From NCBI GenBank assembly GCA_020072585.1, contig JAIQGL010000007.1:102086-166085 (forward strand): 64,000 bases of DNA, read 5' to 3'. Made by a program: the position numbers and the translations under genes. How positions within the stretch are numbered: position 1 is the stretch's first letter; every line of letters starts with the position of its first letter. The DNA is from Terriglobia bacterium (lineage in GTDB: Bacteria; Acidobacteriota; Terriglobia; Terriglobales; Acidobacteriaceae). The notes under the pieces were generated by a model. The model saw only the letters and a program-made list of their open reading frames with translations, did not search any database and had not been told where the DNA came from. Shown piece by piece: positions 15,398 through 24,848 of the stretch.

Positions 15398-17905
15398 TTA
15401 AACCTTGACCGATTCCCTGGCTGTTGAGGACTGGTGCTTTGAGCCTGGAAGCGCCGATTTGATGTTCCAAATCTCGCGAGCATATTCCGCGATGGTGCGA
15501 TCGCTGGAGAAATAGCCGGTGCGGGCCACATTGAGGATGGATTTGGCCGTCCAGATTGCCGGCTGTTGAAAATCTTTTTCTGCGCGATGGCTGGCTTCAA
15601 TATAAGAAGACAGATCAGCCAGATGGAAGTAGCGATCACCGCGGTCCAGAAGTTCATCCACAATCCAGCGGAAGAGGCCGGGCTCATCAGGACAAAAGCG
15701 GTTTGAAGCCAGGCTATCGACCACGCGACGGACGATAGCATCATTGTTATAAACTTCGCGCGGATTGTAGCTTTTGGATTCCTGATACCAGCTCACGTCT
15801 TCGCGGGTCAGGCCGAAGGTGTAGATATTTTCTTCGCCGACGGCTTCCATGATTTCAATGTTGGCGCCGTCAAGCGTGCCCAGCGTGAGCGCGCCGTTCA
15901 TCGCCAGCTTCATATTGCCGGTGCCGGAGGCTTCCATGCCGGCGGTGGAGATCTGCTGGCTGAGGTCGGCGGCAGGCATGATGATTTCCGCCAGGGAGAC
16001 GCGGTAATCAGGAACAAAGACGGCCTTGATGCGATCTTTGGCACGCGGGTCCGTGTTCACCACCTGGGCAACGTTGTTAATGAGCTTGATGATCTGCTTG
16101 GCCGCCCAATATCCGGGCGCTGCTTTACCGGCAAAAATATAGGTGCGCACAATCTGCGGATCAGCGCCGTCATCCACCATGCTGAGATACTCGTGAATCA
16201 CGCGCATCACATTGAGGAGCTGGCGCTTGTATTCATGAATACGCTTCACATGAACGTCAAACATGGAGTGCGGATCGATGACGACGGCCGTGGTGTTGAA
16301 GACTTCACGGGCCAGCTTTTGCTTGTTGCGCCGCTTGATCTCGCGGAACTCCTCCAGGAAGGCCGGGTCAGCAGAGTTTTTTTCGATCGCACGCACGTGG
16401 TCAAGATCGGTAATCCACTCCTGGCCGGCGGTGCGCGTGAGCAGCGCCGCAAGACCGGGATTGGCTTTCAAAATCCAGCGGCGCGGCGCCACACCATTGG
16501 TCTTGTTGCTGAAGCGCTCCGGCCAAAGCTGGGCGAAATCTGGAACGAGGGAGCTTTTAATCAAATCCGAGTGCAGACGGGAGACGCCGTTCACTGCGTG
16601 GCTGCCGACGATGGCAAGATTGGCCATGCGGACGTGCTTTTCCGGGCCTTCTTCAATGATGGACATGCGGCTCTGGCGGTCCAGCTCGCCCGGCCAGCTG
16701 CGCGCCACGGTACGGAGAAACTGGTGGTTGATGCCGAAGATGATCTCCATGTGGCGCGGCAGCACGCGCTCCATCAGCGAGACGGGCCATCTTTCCAGGG
16801 CCTCAGGCAGCAGCGTGTGGTTGGTATAGCCGAGCGTGGCCACGGTAAGTTCCCAGGCCCTGTCCCAATCGAGCTGGTGCTCATCCACCAGCAGGCGCAT
16901 CCATTCAGCTACGCACAGGCTGGGATGCGTGTCATTCATCTGCACGGCAACCCTGGCGGGAAGCTCGTCAAACCCGGTGTGGGTGGAGCAATAGTGCCGC
17001 AGAATATCGCGCAGAGCGCACGCCACAAGAAAATATTCCTGCGTCAGACGCAGCTCTTTGCCGGAGAGCACGGAATCAGAGGGATACAGAACGCGCGAGA
17101 TGTTCTCTGAGGCAATCTTCTGCTCCACGGCGCGGATGTAATCACCGCGATTGAAAATCTCAATGTCAAAATCCTCTGAGGCACGCGCGGTAAAGAGCCG
17201 CAGGAAGTTCACGGTCTCGCCGCCGTATCCGGCAACCGGCATATCATTGGGGACGCCAACCACGATCCTGCTGTCTACCCAGCTCTGACGGCGATTACCA
17301 TGCGAGTCGCGCGAGGATTGAATATGGCCATAAAGCGGAACAGTGCAGAAATCCCGCGGGCGCTCAATATAGAATGGCGTTCCCTCGGACTTCCACCGGT
17401 CCGGTTTTTCCCGCTGGAAGCCGCCGATGATCTCCTGCCGGAACATGCCATACTCATAGTCGATTCCGTAACCGTAGCCGGGCATGCCCATGGTGGCCAG
17501 CGACTCAAGAAAACACGCGGCCAGACGGCCCAGTCCGCCGTTTCCCAGACCGGCGTCAGGCTCTACCTCTAAAACGTCGTCCAACTTGATGCCAAATTCA
17601 GCCAGCACGGTACTGCATTGTTCGGTAAGACCCAGGTTGCACAGATTGTCACTGAGCCAGCGGCCCATGAGAAATTCCATGGAGAGATAGCCAAGCCGTT
17701 TGACGTTCTGCTCGCGATAACGCTGCCCGGTCTTGAGCAGGCCGTCAATCAGAAAGTCCCGAATGGTGAGCGAGAGGGGCTTGAACAGCTCCTGCGGAAC
17801 AAGATTACCGCCGGGGCGGGCGAGGGTGTAATGGATATGCCGCAGGATGGACTGACGCAGCGGTTCGGGATCGAATGATGTTCCGGTCAATAAATCAGCG
17901 GACAT
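15398..17905 (-). CDS. glgP: Glycogen/starch/maltodextrin phosphorylase
   Basis: An 835-residue GT35 phosphorylase that releases glucose-1-phosphate from alpha-1,4-glucans with pyridoxal phosphate as cofactor. The PLP-binding region MEASGTGNMKLAMNGALTLG is intact, as are GNGGLGRLAACFLES near the N-terminus and RVSLAEIIMPAADLSQQIS. Length agrees with the glycogen phosphorylase type. The ATG at 17905 (MSADLLTGTSF) is chosen by family length although it lacks a strong ribosome binding site; an upstream extension to 17989 is less likely. The stop is followed by a GGCACCCATTTTTGCGAGAAAA-like repeat fragment. It is a single gene; no branching or debranching enzyme lies near. Confidence 0.95.
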   Translation of the reverse strand: MSADLLTGTSFDPEPLRQSILRHIHYTLARPGGNLVPQELFKPLSLTIRDFLIDGLLKTGQRYREQNVKRLGYLSMEFLMGRWLSDNLCNLGLTEQCSTVLAEFGIKLDDVLEVEPDAGLGNGGLGRLAACFLESLATMGMPGYGYGIDYEYGMFRQEIIGGFQREKPDRWKSEGTPFYIERPRDFCTVPLYGHIQSSRDSHGNRRQSWVDSRIVVGVPNDMPVAGYGGETVNFLRLFTARASEDFDIEIFNRGDYIRAVEQKIASENISRVLYPSDSVLSGKELRLTQEYFLVACALRDILRHYCSTHTGFDELPARVAVQMNDTHPSLCVAEWMRLLVDEHQLDWDRAWELTVATLGYTNHTLLPEALERWPVSLMERVLPRHMEIIFGINHQFLRTVARSWPGELDRQSRMSIIEEGPEKHVRMANLAIVGSHAVNGVSRLHSDLIKSSLVPDFAQLWPERFSNKTNGVAPRRWILKANPGLAALLTRTAGQEWITDLDHVRAIEKNSADPAFLEEFREIKRRNKQKLAREVFNTTAVVIDPHSMFDVHVKRIHEYKRQLLNVMRVIHEYLSMVDDGADPQIVRTYIFAGKAAPGYWAAKQIIKLINNVAQVVNTDPRAKDRIKAVFVPDYRVSLAEIIMPAADLSQQISTAGMEASGTGNMKLAMNGALTLGTLDGANIEIMEAVGEENIYTFGLTREDVSWYQESKSYNPREVYNNDAIVRRVVDSLASNRFCPDEPGLFRWIVDELLDRGDRYFHLADLSSYIEASHRAEKDFQQPAIWTAKSILNVARTGYFSSDRTIAEYAREIWNIKSALPGSKHQSSTARESVKV

Positions 17906-18007
17906 TCTGGATTGTTGGCGGCAAATACCGCGAGCATAAACCACGGCGCGGCTGTGATTAGTATGGCACAGCACGCGCTCAGAGCGCACTCAGGTGAATT
18001 ACCCGTA

Positions 18008-19411
18008 TCAGGAGAGCTGGGGCCTTTTCTGGTGCCAGTCCGTATGGCGCTGGTAAATTCGCGCTGCCTGGACGACCTTGGCATCGTCAAGCGCACGCGC
18101 GATGAACTGGATGCCTACCGGCAGATTGTGCTGGCCAAAACCACAAGGCACGCTGATGGCGGGCAGACCGCAGATATTGCCGATGCCTCCGATGGGGTCG
18201 GCAAAGGTCAGTTCCAGGTCAAGATTGGCGTCAGCTTTGGGGGCGGTCACCGGGAGCGAGGCGGTGGCCAGCACGTCAACCTTGTTGAAGATTTCATCCA
18301 TCTTGACTTGCAGAATGGCCCGGATTCGCTGGGAGAGAATAAAGTCTGAGGCGCTGATCTCCTCATTCATGTAGCCGCCGATTTTGCCCAGAGGATCGTT
18401 GAGCTCAGCCACGCGTCCGGAGTGGATGAGATCGCGAAACGCGGTAGCTCCCTCCACGGAGACGATAAGTCCGGCAGCAGTCTCCCACGGGCCTTCCGGC
18501 AGAGAGACATTGCTCAGCGTGATCGATGGGTCCTTTTCCAACACCTGCCGGGCCGCCATTACCGCCTGATTCACGTCAGGCGAAAGTTCCTTCCACTGGT
18601 TCACCAGCCAGCCAACACGCAGGCGGCCGCTGGGCGCCGCGGCGCCGGAATATCTGGCGGAGGCTTCCGACAACGAGCCGAGATCTTCAGGATCATGACC
18701 AGAGATAATTTTCAGGACCAGATCGCAGTCGTCGGCGCTGCGCGTGATAGGGCCAATCTTGTCCATGGTGTAGGAGAGAGCCATGGCGCCGGCGCGGCTG
18801 ACGCGTCCATAGGTGGGCCGCAGACCGCTCAGGCCGGAAAAGCCGGAAGGACAGATGATGGAGCCCCAGGTCTCCGTGCCGATGGCAAACGCCGCCAGTC
18901 CGCCGCCCGCGATTGCGGCCGAGCCGCTTGAGGAGCCGCATGTCCAGTAATCAGGGTTCCATGGATTTCTTGCGGGGCCGGTAGCGGAGGCCGAGGGAAA
19001 CCGGTATCCCATGCCACCGGCAAGCTCGACCATGGCCGCCTTGCCGAGCAGAACCGCGCCCGCCGCTTCCAGCTTCTTGATGACGGTGGCGTCAAAATCA
19101 AGGCGCTGGTCCGCATACGGCCGCGCGCCCCAGGTGGTGGGATAACCCTTCACGGCGAGCAGATCCTTGGCAGCATACGGAATGCCATGTAACGGGCCGC
19201 GGTATTTGCCCGCGGCAATCTCTTTTTCCGCGGCACGCGCCTGCTTTAAAGCCAGATCAGGTGTGAGCGTGGCATAGGCATTCAGCTTTGGGCCGATGCT
19301 GCGGCTGCGCTCCAGGTAGCTTTCTGTAAGCTCCACCGGAGAAAGCCGGCGTGCGTGGATGCGCTTTGCCAGCTCAGTGACAGGAAGAAAGAGAATGTCT
19401 TCGCTCAGCAT
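18008..19411 (-). CDS. Amidase signature family enzyme
   Basis: A 467-residue amidase. The Ser-cisSer-Lys triad is visible: Lys82 in PYAAKD, the GSSSGSAAIAGGG loop (about 159-170) with the cis-serine, and nucleophile Ser184 in GTETWGSI. A Trp replaces the common Gly before GSI, as seen in some non-GatA amidases. The GatA subunit of the tRNA amidotransferase is a close relative, but no gatB or gatC is adjacent, so this is more likely a general amidase. The start at 19411 lies two bases after the stop of the upstream Tat-signal gene, so the pair is an operon. The natural amide substrate is unknown. Confidence 0.9.
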   Translation of the reverse strand: MLSEDILFLPVTELAKRIHARRLSPVELTESYLERSRSIGPKLNAYATLTPDLALKQARAAEKEIAAGKYRGPLHGIPYAAKDLLAVKGYPTTWGARPYADQRLDFDATVIKKLEAAGAVLLGKAAMVELAGGMGYRFPSASATGPARNPWNPDYWTCGSSSGSAAIAGGGLAAFAIGTETWGSIICPSGFSGLSGLRPTYGRVSRAGAMALSYTMDKIGPITRSADDCDLVLKIISGHDPEDLGSLSEASARYSGAAAPSGRLRVGWLVNQWKELSPDVNQAVMAARQVLEKDPSITLSNVSLPEGPWETAAGLIVSVEGATAFRDLIHSGRVAELNDPLGKIGGYMNEEISASDFILSQRIRAILQVKMDEIFNKVDVLATASLPVTAPKADANLDLELTFADPIGGIGNICGLPAISVPCGFGQHNLPVGIQFIARALDDAKVVQAARIYQRHTDWHQKRPQLS

Positions 19412-19413
19412 TA

Positions 19414-19833
19414 TTATTTTTTCTCTTTCTGGGCGGTATGTACGTGAGGCTTTTCTTCGCCGGGCCTGCTCTCTGTCCGGTAGGCGCGGAACGCATCGGC
19501 CGGCTGGTCTCCGTTTTCCAGATGGAAGGCCCGCATTTTTTCCAGACCTTCCTGAGTTTCAGCCATGATGCGGCGAATATCAGCTTTTTGTTCCTCACTG
19601 AGACGGTCACCATACCGGCGGAAGATTGAGGCAACCTTCATTTCCACTTCAGCCTGAGCGGACGCGGAAAGCTTGGCCATGGCGGCACGCGTCTTTGCGT
19701 CCAATGACTGGGCGTTCAACGATGGGGCCGCAGTGCTCGTTTGGGCCAGCGCATCGGCTGGAAAAACCAGCGAAGTAGCGGCAGCAACGGCAGCGCCGAA
19801 GGTGAACTGACGCCGGCCAAGGAATTTGGACAT
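19414..19833 (-). CDS. Tat-signal secreted protein, unknown function
   Basis: A 139-residue protein with a twin-arginine signal, GRRQFTFGAAVAAATSLVFPADALAQ-type, cleaved after about residue 30. The mature part is mostly alpha-helical and charged (residues ~50-110, LSASAQAEVEMKVASIFRR, then EEQKADIRRIMAETQEGLEKM) and ends in a polar tail with HVHTAQKEKK. The ATG at 19833 has AGGAG eight bases upstream. It precedes the amidase with a two-base gap, so the two are cotranscribed and it may assist or accompany that enzyme. No family is recognised. Confidence 0.75.
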   Translation of the reverse strand: MSKFLGRRQFTFGAAVAAATSLVFPADALAQTSTAAPSLNAQSLDAKTRAAMAKLSASAQAEVEMKVASIFRRYGDRLSEEQKADIRRIMAETQEGLEKMRAFHLENGDQPADAFRAYRTESRPGEEKPHVHTAQKEKK

Positions 19834-19977
19834 CCATCGTCTCCTGTACTGAAGGTCTAAGCCGGGAGAGTACATGAAGGGCGCAAGGGAGGTCAAACGC
19901 GGGAGAGCTGGTGAGCATCTAAAAATCAGCGCCGCTTGTCTTAGAAATATTTCAGGGACAGCTCACGGAAGGTATTT

Positions 19978-20334
19978 ATGGCACGATGGATCGCGTTTGA
20001 TCAGCAAACCTCTTCTCTTCTGCGCTCGATGCTGGCGCAAGGAACCAGAATTGACACACTTCTGCGCGGACCGGTGGATTATGCGCTGGCCAGGCCGAGC
20101 GCAGTAGTCGCCGTGCTGCCCGCATCGGGCGGCGGCGATCTTGGGATTGCGGTGTTTCGTCCGGCACAGCATGTTGCAGCCGCGCCACGCCAGAGTGCTT
20201 TGCCGCCGCGCGCGAGCCGCCGTTCAGAGACGACACGCGCTGGAGGCTTCCTGGGGCTGAGCGATGAAGCGGTGTTTGAGGAAGATGTTGAGCGAGAGAA
20301 AAAGGGCTGGTGGAAGAGGTTCTGGGAAGAATGA
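19978..20334 (+). CDS. Hypothetical protein
   Basis: A 118-residue protein, MARWIAFDQQTSSLLRSML at the start. An N-terminal region of alternating strands (ALARPSAVVAVLPASGGGDLGIAVF) is followed by an Arg/Ala linker and an acidic-basic C-terminus (DEAVFEEDVEREKKGWWKRFWEE). The terminal Trp-rich amphipathic helix could touch a membrane. No family or enzyme motif is recognised. It is transcribed away from the Tat-signal gene, 144 bases from that start. Confidence 0.6.
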   Translation: MARWIAFDQQTSSLLRSMLAQGTRIDTLLRGPVDYALARPSAVVAVLPASGGGDLGIAVFRPAQHVAAAPRQSALPPRASRRSETTRAGGFLGLSDEAVFEEDVEREKKGWWKRFWEE

Positions 20335-20419
20335 TCTTGCTCTGAAATCTCGAGCGTAGCGAGAGATCACTCTACCTTTCGAAAGCCTATAGTATCGGTG
20401 TGACATCAGCGAACGTACC

Positions 20420-20848
20420 TTAATTGACGGGGATACCAAAATATTTGTTCGCCAGTTGCAGGAGGTCGGCATCGGTCATGACGCCGTATTCAACGCGCGG
20501 CTTCTTGCCGGGCGCGACTAAGTAATACCCAACATCCACTTTGGCCGGTCGGAACATGATCAATCGGCTTCCAACCTGCAATCGAAAAGAGTTTACGTAC
20601 AGTTCATGAAACTCGATTCCGGCTTTTCTGAGCGGCTCGCGGACATTTGTTGCATACAACTGGAAATCCGCCAACGCCTCGTTGGTGTCGGGGTTTTTAT
20701 CCAGTTTCGCCTGTGGGACTGGCTTGAAAAATGCCAAAATGGTTGGACCCCGCACGGCAACAATAGGTTGTTTTTCTGCCGCGACTGGCGCTATCGGGCC
20801 GGTAAGAGCGCACAGAACACAGGCGATTGCGCACATCAGGTGTTTCAT
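20420..20848 (-). CDS. Secreted hypothetical protein
   Basis: A 142-residue exported protein with a signal peptide (MKHLMCAIACVLCALTGPIAPVAA). The mature part contains TILAFFKPVPQAKLDKNPDTN, a helix-strand mix and ends LANKYFGIPVN. No catalytic or metal-binding motif stands out. It is a single gene, convergent with 19978-20334; the gap between them carries a small ATCTCG-AGCGTAG-CGAGAGAT hairpin near 20346-20368. Function is not assigned. Confidence 0.7.
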   Translation of the reverse strand: MKHLMCAIACVLCALTGPIAPVAAEKQPIVAVRGPTILAFFKPVPQAKLDKNPDTNEALADFQLYATNVREPLRKAGIEFHELYVNSFRLQVGSRLIMFRPAKVDVGYYLVAPGKKPRVEYGVMTDADLLQLANKYFGIPVN

Positions 20849-20992
20849 ACTGCAAATGTACGCTGATTAGGCGCTGAGCTCCAGCTTGTGGCTTTATGCG
20901 GCTCGGGTAAAGGCAGGACAAACTGGGGACGCGCTTCTTTTATCCCAAAGACTCTTGCACCAATAGGGATCCCTCGCTTCGGCTTCGGGATT

Positions 20993-22726
20993 TCAAAAAG
21001 TGAACGCCAATCCACCGCGCAATGACCGTGCGGATTGGACCATATAGATGGTGCGGCCGTCCTGGCCCATCACGGGAACATAGCCCTGGGCGAGCAGGTT
21101 GCGCAGATCGAGTAGCGCGTCCATTCTGCCGGGGATGAATGAGGTGCCGGGGAGAGGCTGTCGGATGAAGAGGCTCAGGTAAGGATCCGCCTGGCCGGGC
21201 GATGCGTTAAAGGCGTCAACGGAAGAGAGCGCATTGCCGCTGGTCCATTTATAAGAAGCGATCCAGCGTGTGCCGGTGGCGGGTATGTGGCCGTAAAGCT
21301 TTGTCCCCACGGAATGTTGCCGGCTAGTGGAGAGTGTCTGCGCCAGGGCCTGCCAGTCCGTAGAGGCTTCCGCCACAATCGCCTGACCGGTGGAGTAATC
21401 CACGGTGGCCGTAAGATCGTCAGAGATTTTGCGTTGCACCACAACGCGCGCGCCGGTGCTGCTTACGCCAGGGCCATAGCCATAAGAAAACGTGCCGGAG
21501 TAAACATCTGGAAGCACATCATCAGAATAGCTGGAAGGATCGCCCGCGCCGGTAAGGACGGCATTGCGCACGTGATCAAAAAACGCAGCCAGCTGGACGC
21601 TGGTGTTCCCCATGCGGCGAGAAACGGAGAGCTCATGATGCGCGGCTTTTTCCACTTCAGGCTGGCCATTCAGGAGCGCCATTCTGGGGCCGGACTCGCT
21701 GAGATCGGCAGGAGCAGTATCAAAGCCCTTGGCTGTTCGCGTATCAGGCTCAGAGGTTGCGTAGCGATATTCGACCACAAAATTGGGCGAGAGATGCACA
21801 TCCACCGAGCCGTGCGGCCTAAGCGCGGTCACCCGGTTGGCGAACTCCATGGACTGGAGATCGGCGCCGTAGGTCAGATCGATAAATCCGGCCACGGTCA
21901 TGCTGTCAGAGCTGCTCATCTGCACAGCCGCATAGGGCGAATTCTGGACGGCAACGCCAGGCGCGGCAAAATGCCGGTAGGTCACGGTGAAAGTTGGGCG
22001 CGCCGTGTCACCAAAGTTGTGCGAATACGAGGCGCGTAATACGCCGGTGGGATCGCCCGCGGAAGCGCCGATGTTGCCATTCAAAGAGAGCGTGCCGGAT
22101 GAGAACAGGGACTTTTCCAGCGCGAAGGCCGTGGTCATATCGCCCGCGCTGCCGAAGCCACCGGCTTCAGCGCCGGCCATAAAGGCCACGCTGGCTTTCA
22201 TGGCGCGATCGCTGCTTTGTTCAGTATTCCTGTGCGAAACCACCACCAGCGACTGGCTGTCACTGCTGTCTTTAGCTTTATCTTTGTCTTTTTCCAGGAC
22301 TCTGAGGATGGGGCGGTTGGTTGCGGAGCGCAAGGTCCAATGCCAGTCATCGGGCTCGTCAGAGTCTGAACGGCGGGTGGGCATCATTTTGAGCGCGTCC
22401 GCCAGCGTGTTGACCGTGAGGTTGATGATGAGGTGAGCACCGGAGCGAAGAATAATGTCTTCACGCAGCGAAGGCAGAAAAGATGCGGCGGTTACTTTAA
22501 CCTGATAGGTGCCTGCGGGCAGATTGTCCGCCAGATAATAGCCGCGAGAATCAGTAAAGACCGTGGTACCCACTCTGGCGGCGGAGACAAAAACCTCAAC
22601 CACCGCGCCCATCTGGGGCGCTCCGGAACTGTCTTTGACGTATCCCGCAATGGCTCCAACGCTGGCCGCATGAAGCGGCGCCCATGCCAACAGGACCACC
22701 AATAAACATCCGAGTTTGCGGGTCAT
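20993..22726 (-). CDS. Outer-membrane protein with carboxypeptidase-regulatory domain
   Basis: A 577-residue protein. After a signal peptide (LGCLLVVLLAWAPLHAAS) comes a carboxypeptidase regulatory-like (CarboxypepD_reg) domain at about 22-110: GAIAGYVKDSSGAPQMGAVVEV ... GTYQVKVTAASF. The rest (~180-577) has alternating short strands and ends in Phe (GGLAFTF), as beta-barrel outer-membrane proteins do. It resembles the abundant TonB-dependent-receptor-like proteins of Acidobacteriota but is shorter and lacks a visible TonB box. The ATG at 22726 has GAGGTGG upstream. It lies 80 bases after the GWxTD gene on the same strand and is probably cotranscribed. Confidence 0.75.
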   Translation of the reverse strand: MTRKLGCLLVVLLAWAPLHAASVGAIAGYVKDSSGAPQMGAVVEVFVSAARVGTTVFTDSRGYYLADNLPAGTYQVKVTAASFLPSLREDIILRSGAHLIINLTVNTLADALKMMPTRRSDSDEPDDWHWTLRSATNRPILRVLEKDKDKAKDSSDSQSLVVVSHRNTEQSSDRAMKASVAFMAGAEAGGFGSAGDMTTAFALEKSLFSSGTLSLNGNIGASAGDPTGVLRASYSHNFGDTARPTFTVTYRHFAAPGVAVQNSPYAAVQMSSSDSMTVAGFIDLTYGADLQSMEFANRVTALRPHGSVDVHLSPNFVVEYRYATSEPDTRTAKGFDTAPADLSESGPRMALLNGQPEVEKAAHHELSVSRRMGNTSVQLAAFFDHVRNAVLTGAGDPSSYSDDVLPDVYSGTFSYGYGPGVSSTGARVVVQRKISDDLTATVDYSTGQAIVAEASTDWQALAQTLSTSRQHSVGTKLYGHIPATGTRWIASYKWTSGNALSSVDAFNASPGQADPYLSLFIRQPLPGTSFIPGRMDALLDLRNLLAQGYVPVMGQDGRTIYMVQSARSLRGGLAFTF

Positions 22727-22806
22727 ATCCACCACCTCATGTAAAAGTGGAGCCCCTTGCCTTCTACTGCTGCGCGCTTCTATTGCCGACCACTATTGCT
22801 GGGCCT

Positions 22807-24531
22807 TTATTGCTGAACCACGAACTTCGCCGTAGGCGAGATCGTCTGCTTGGAAATCTGATCGTTCACTTTGATCGTAACCTGGTACACGCCGGGATCG
22901 AGCTGACTCAGCTGCAGGCTCTTTCCAAGGGTCACCTGCTCACCGATGTTGCCCATCTGGGCAGTTGATTCCGTGAAGTCTAGCACATGCTGCTGCGTTG
23001 CGGTATTGACAACCTGGTATTCCACCGTGGCGGAAGGCTTGTTGGTCTTCTGGTCAAGGCCAAGATTGTAGACCTGGAGCCAGAAACTGACCTTTTCCTT
23101 CTTGGTAAAAGAGGCCGGCTTACCGTCTGACGGCTGCACCTTGGGACGGACCTTATTGGTGCCGATTACGAAGTTGCCGGTGCCGATCTCGCGCGCAGGG
23201 ACAGGTTCCATCTGGTCCGCCAGGATCAGCGAGGAGGCCGCAAGTTTCTCGTCGCCGAAATCGGGTACGGTATAGCTGCGGCTGAAAATGCCGGTCTTGT
23301 CGCCATTTACGTCCTTCATGACCACATCCAGCCGGTAGAGCCCGGGACGCATGGGCAAAGCCTTCCAATACAAGGAAACGTTATTTATTTCTTTCTCAAG
23401 CAGTTCCGCGGGGATGTCTTTGCGCAGGGTCTCTTCAAAAGTCTGCACGATCTGCCCGGAAAGCTTGGTTAGCTGGCCATAGACGTTCACTACGGCACGC
23501 TGGATGCCATCTTTGTTGGCGAAGGTAAGGCCCTTGAGCGGGACTTGCAAGGTGATGGGCACCAGCACGGTGTCAGAGGTCAGCTTAACGAAGTCAACTT
23601 GTACGTCAAAAGGCAAAAGATTGGTGCGGAATTTGTGTGTTACCAGCTCGTTCTGCAGGTCCTTGAATTTGATGTCGGGAGCGCGGTTCAGCTTGGCGAA
23701 GGTCTCCATCCGGTCAAACTGCTTGGTCTGGTTGCTTCTGTTGAAAGGACCTTCACCAATGGCTTCAAGGCCTCCACGGAAACGGTCAGCCTTGTTGGCC
23801 TGGCCCATTTCTTCCATGGTGGTTAGACCGGCGTTGGGAACGTGCAAAAGCGCGTCTTTCTTGGAGCGGTCCAGGGTCATTTCATAGGCGCCGCAGCCGC
23901 AATCATCCACAAATTCAATTTCGATTTCCTGCCCGATTCCCTCAAGATAGCGGTAACGCCAGACTTCAAAGGGGAATGTGGAGGTCGATCCGCCACCTTC
24001 CTCCGGCGAACGCTGATAGGGGCCGCCCATGGGGTGAGAGTCAATGGATGTAGGCTTTCCATACATCACATAAATTCTTCCGCGGTCCGTCCGCCATCCC
24101 GGCATGCCTGCCGCATAGTGTTCGTTGGCATAAGCAATACGCCGGTAATGCTCTTCCTTGAATTCATTTTCCGCTGTATCTGGAGTTGGATCACGGCGCT
24201 GCCAGAAGCCTTCAATAAAAACGTCACGTTCGGCGTTGGTGGTAAGCTTTTTAAAAGCGGAAAGTTCTTCATCCGTAATGATCCAGCGAACATCTTCGTC
24301 CAGCCACTTCTTATAGACGCCGCCCAGTTTTTCGATTTGCGCTGCTTTATCGTCTTTCTTCCTGGGACGTTTCAGCGGGTCCTGCTGACCATCCGTCTGC
24401 GCTGCCGCAGCCGACGGCTTCTGGTCTTTTTCCTGGGTACGACTATCCTGGCCCTGGACTAAAAAACACCCCGAAACCACAAAGATAACCAGTAAAAAAA
24501 GGTATTGAAAACGGGAATAACTGGACACCAC
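22807..24531 (-). CDS. GWxTD domain-containing protein, probable lipoprotein
   Basis: A 574-residue protein with the GWxTD domain known from Acidobacteriota and neighbouring phyla. The hallmark is GWRTDRGRIYVMYGKP (~170-185), preceded by WRQRRDPTPDTAENEFK-like sequence. The start is a GTG at 24531 (or 24528), set by a GGAGG six bases upstream; the N-terminus then reads as a lipoprotein signal with lipobox VSGC. A low-complexity KDQKPSAAAAQTDGQQD linker follows. The C-terminal third has Ig-like strand patterns. The biochemical role of the family is not established. The outer-membrane protein gene follows, suggesting a shared envelope function. Confidence 0.85.
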   Translation of the reverse strand: MVSSYSRFQYLFLLVIFVVSGCFLVQGQDSRTQEKDQKPSAAAAQTDGQQDPLKRPRKKDDKAAQIEKLGGVYKKWLDEDVRWIITDEELSAFKKLTTNAERDVFIEGFWQRRDPTPDTAENEFKEEHYRRIAYANEHYAAGMPGWRTDRGRIYVMYGKPTSIDSHPMGGPYQRSPEEGGGSTSTFPFEVWRYRYLEGIGQEIEIEFVDDCGCGAYEMTLDRSKKDALLHVPNAGLTTMEEMGQANKADRFRGGLEAIGEGPFNRSNQTKQFDRMETFAKLNRAPDIKFKDLQNELVTHKFRTNLLPFDVQVDFVKLTSDTVLVPITLQVPLKGLTFANKDGIQRAVVNVYGQLTKLSGQIVQTFEETLRKDIPAELLEKEINNVSLYWKALPMRPGLYRLDVVMKDVNGDKTGIFSRSYTVPDFGDEKLAASSLILADQMEPVPAREIGTGNFVIGTNKVRPKVQPSDGKPASFTKKEKVSFWLQVYNLGLDQKTNKPSATVEYQVVNTATQQHVLDFTESTAQMGNIGEQVTLGKSLQLSQLDPGVYQVTIKVNDQISKQTISPTAKFVVQQ

Positions 24532-24848
24532 TGGAGTCCTCCTGCAAACGTACAGATAATTGAATTCTAAGTCTTTTTCGACCCTACAATCAAGGATGAA
24601 CAACCACCGCTGCTCTTCTCCCCCTTAGAACGCCTTCCGGGGCGTTTCTTGCTCCCAATTTAGCCACTGACCATCCACAAATCATGTAGAACAGCAATCT
24701 ACTTAACCGTTATAATCAGAGACGGAAACCCGCCACTGACAGAAAATAACGCTCGATTTCCATTACACCTGCCACACGAAGGAACTTTCCCGGTCCTGCC
24801 GGCGTATAAAGGTGTGACGAACGACTGCGGTGCGCCGGAAGGTCATTC
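24532..24848. other. Divergent intergenic region
   Basis: No gene. It separates the GWxTD and HlyD genes. A short AACGCC-TTCCGG-GGCGTT hairpin sits at 24629-24646. A plus-strand promoter is annotated separately. Confidence 0.6.
24687..24716 (+). promoter_or_regulatory. Probable promoter of the efflux adaptor operon
   Basis: A perfect -10 box TATAAT lies at 24711-24716. A weak -35 (TAGAAC, 24687-24692) is 18 bases upstream. The leader to the ATG at 24849 would be about 125 bases. Confidence 0.45.
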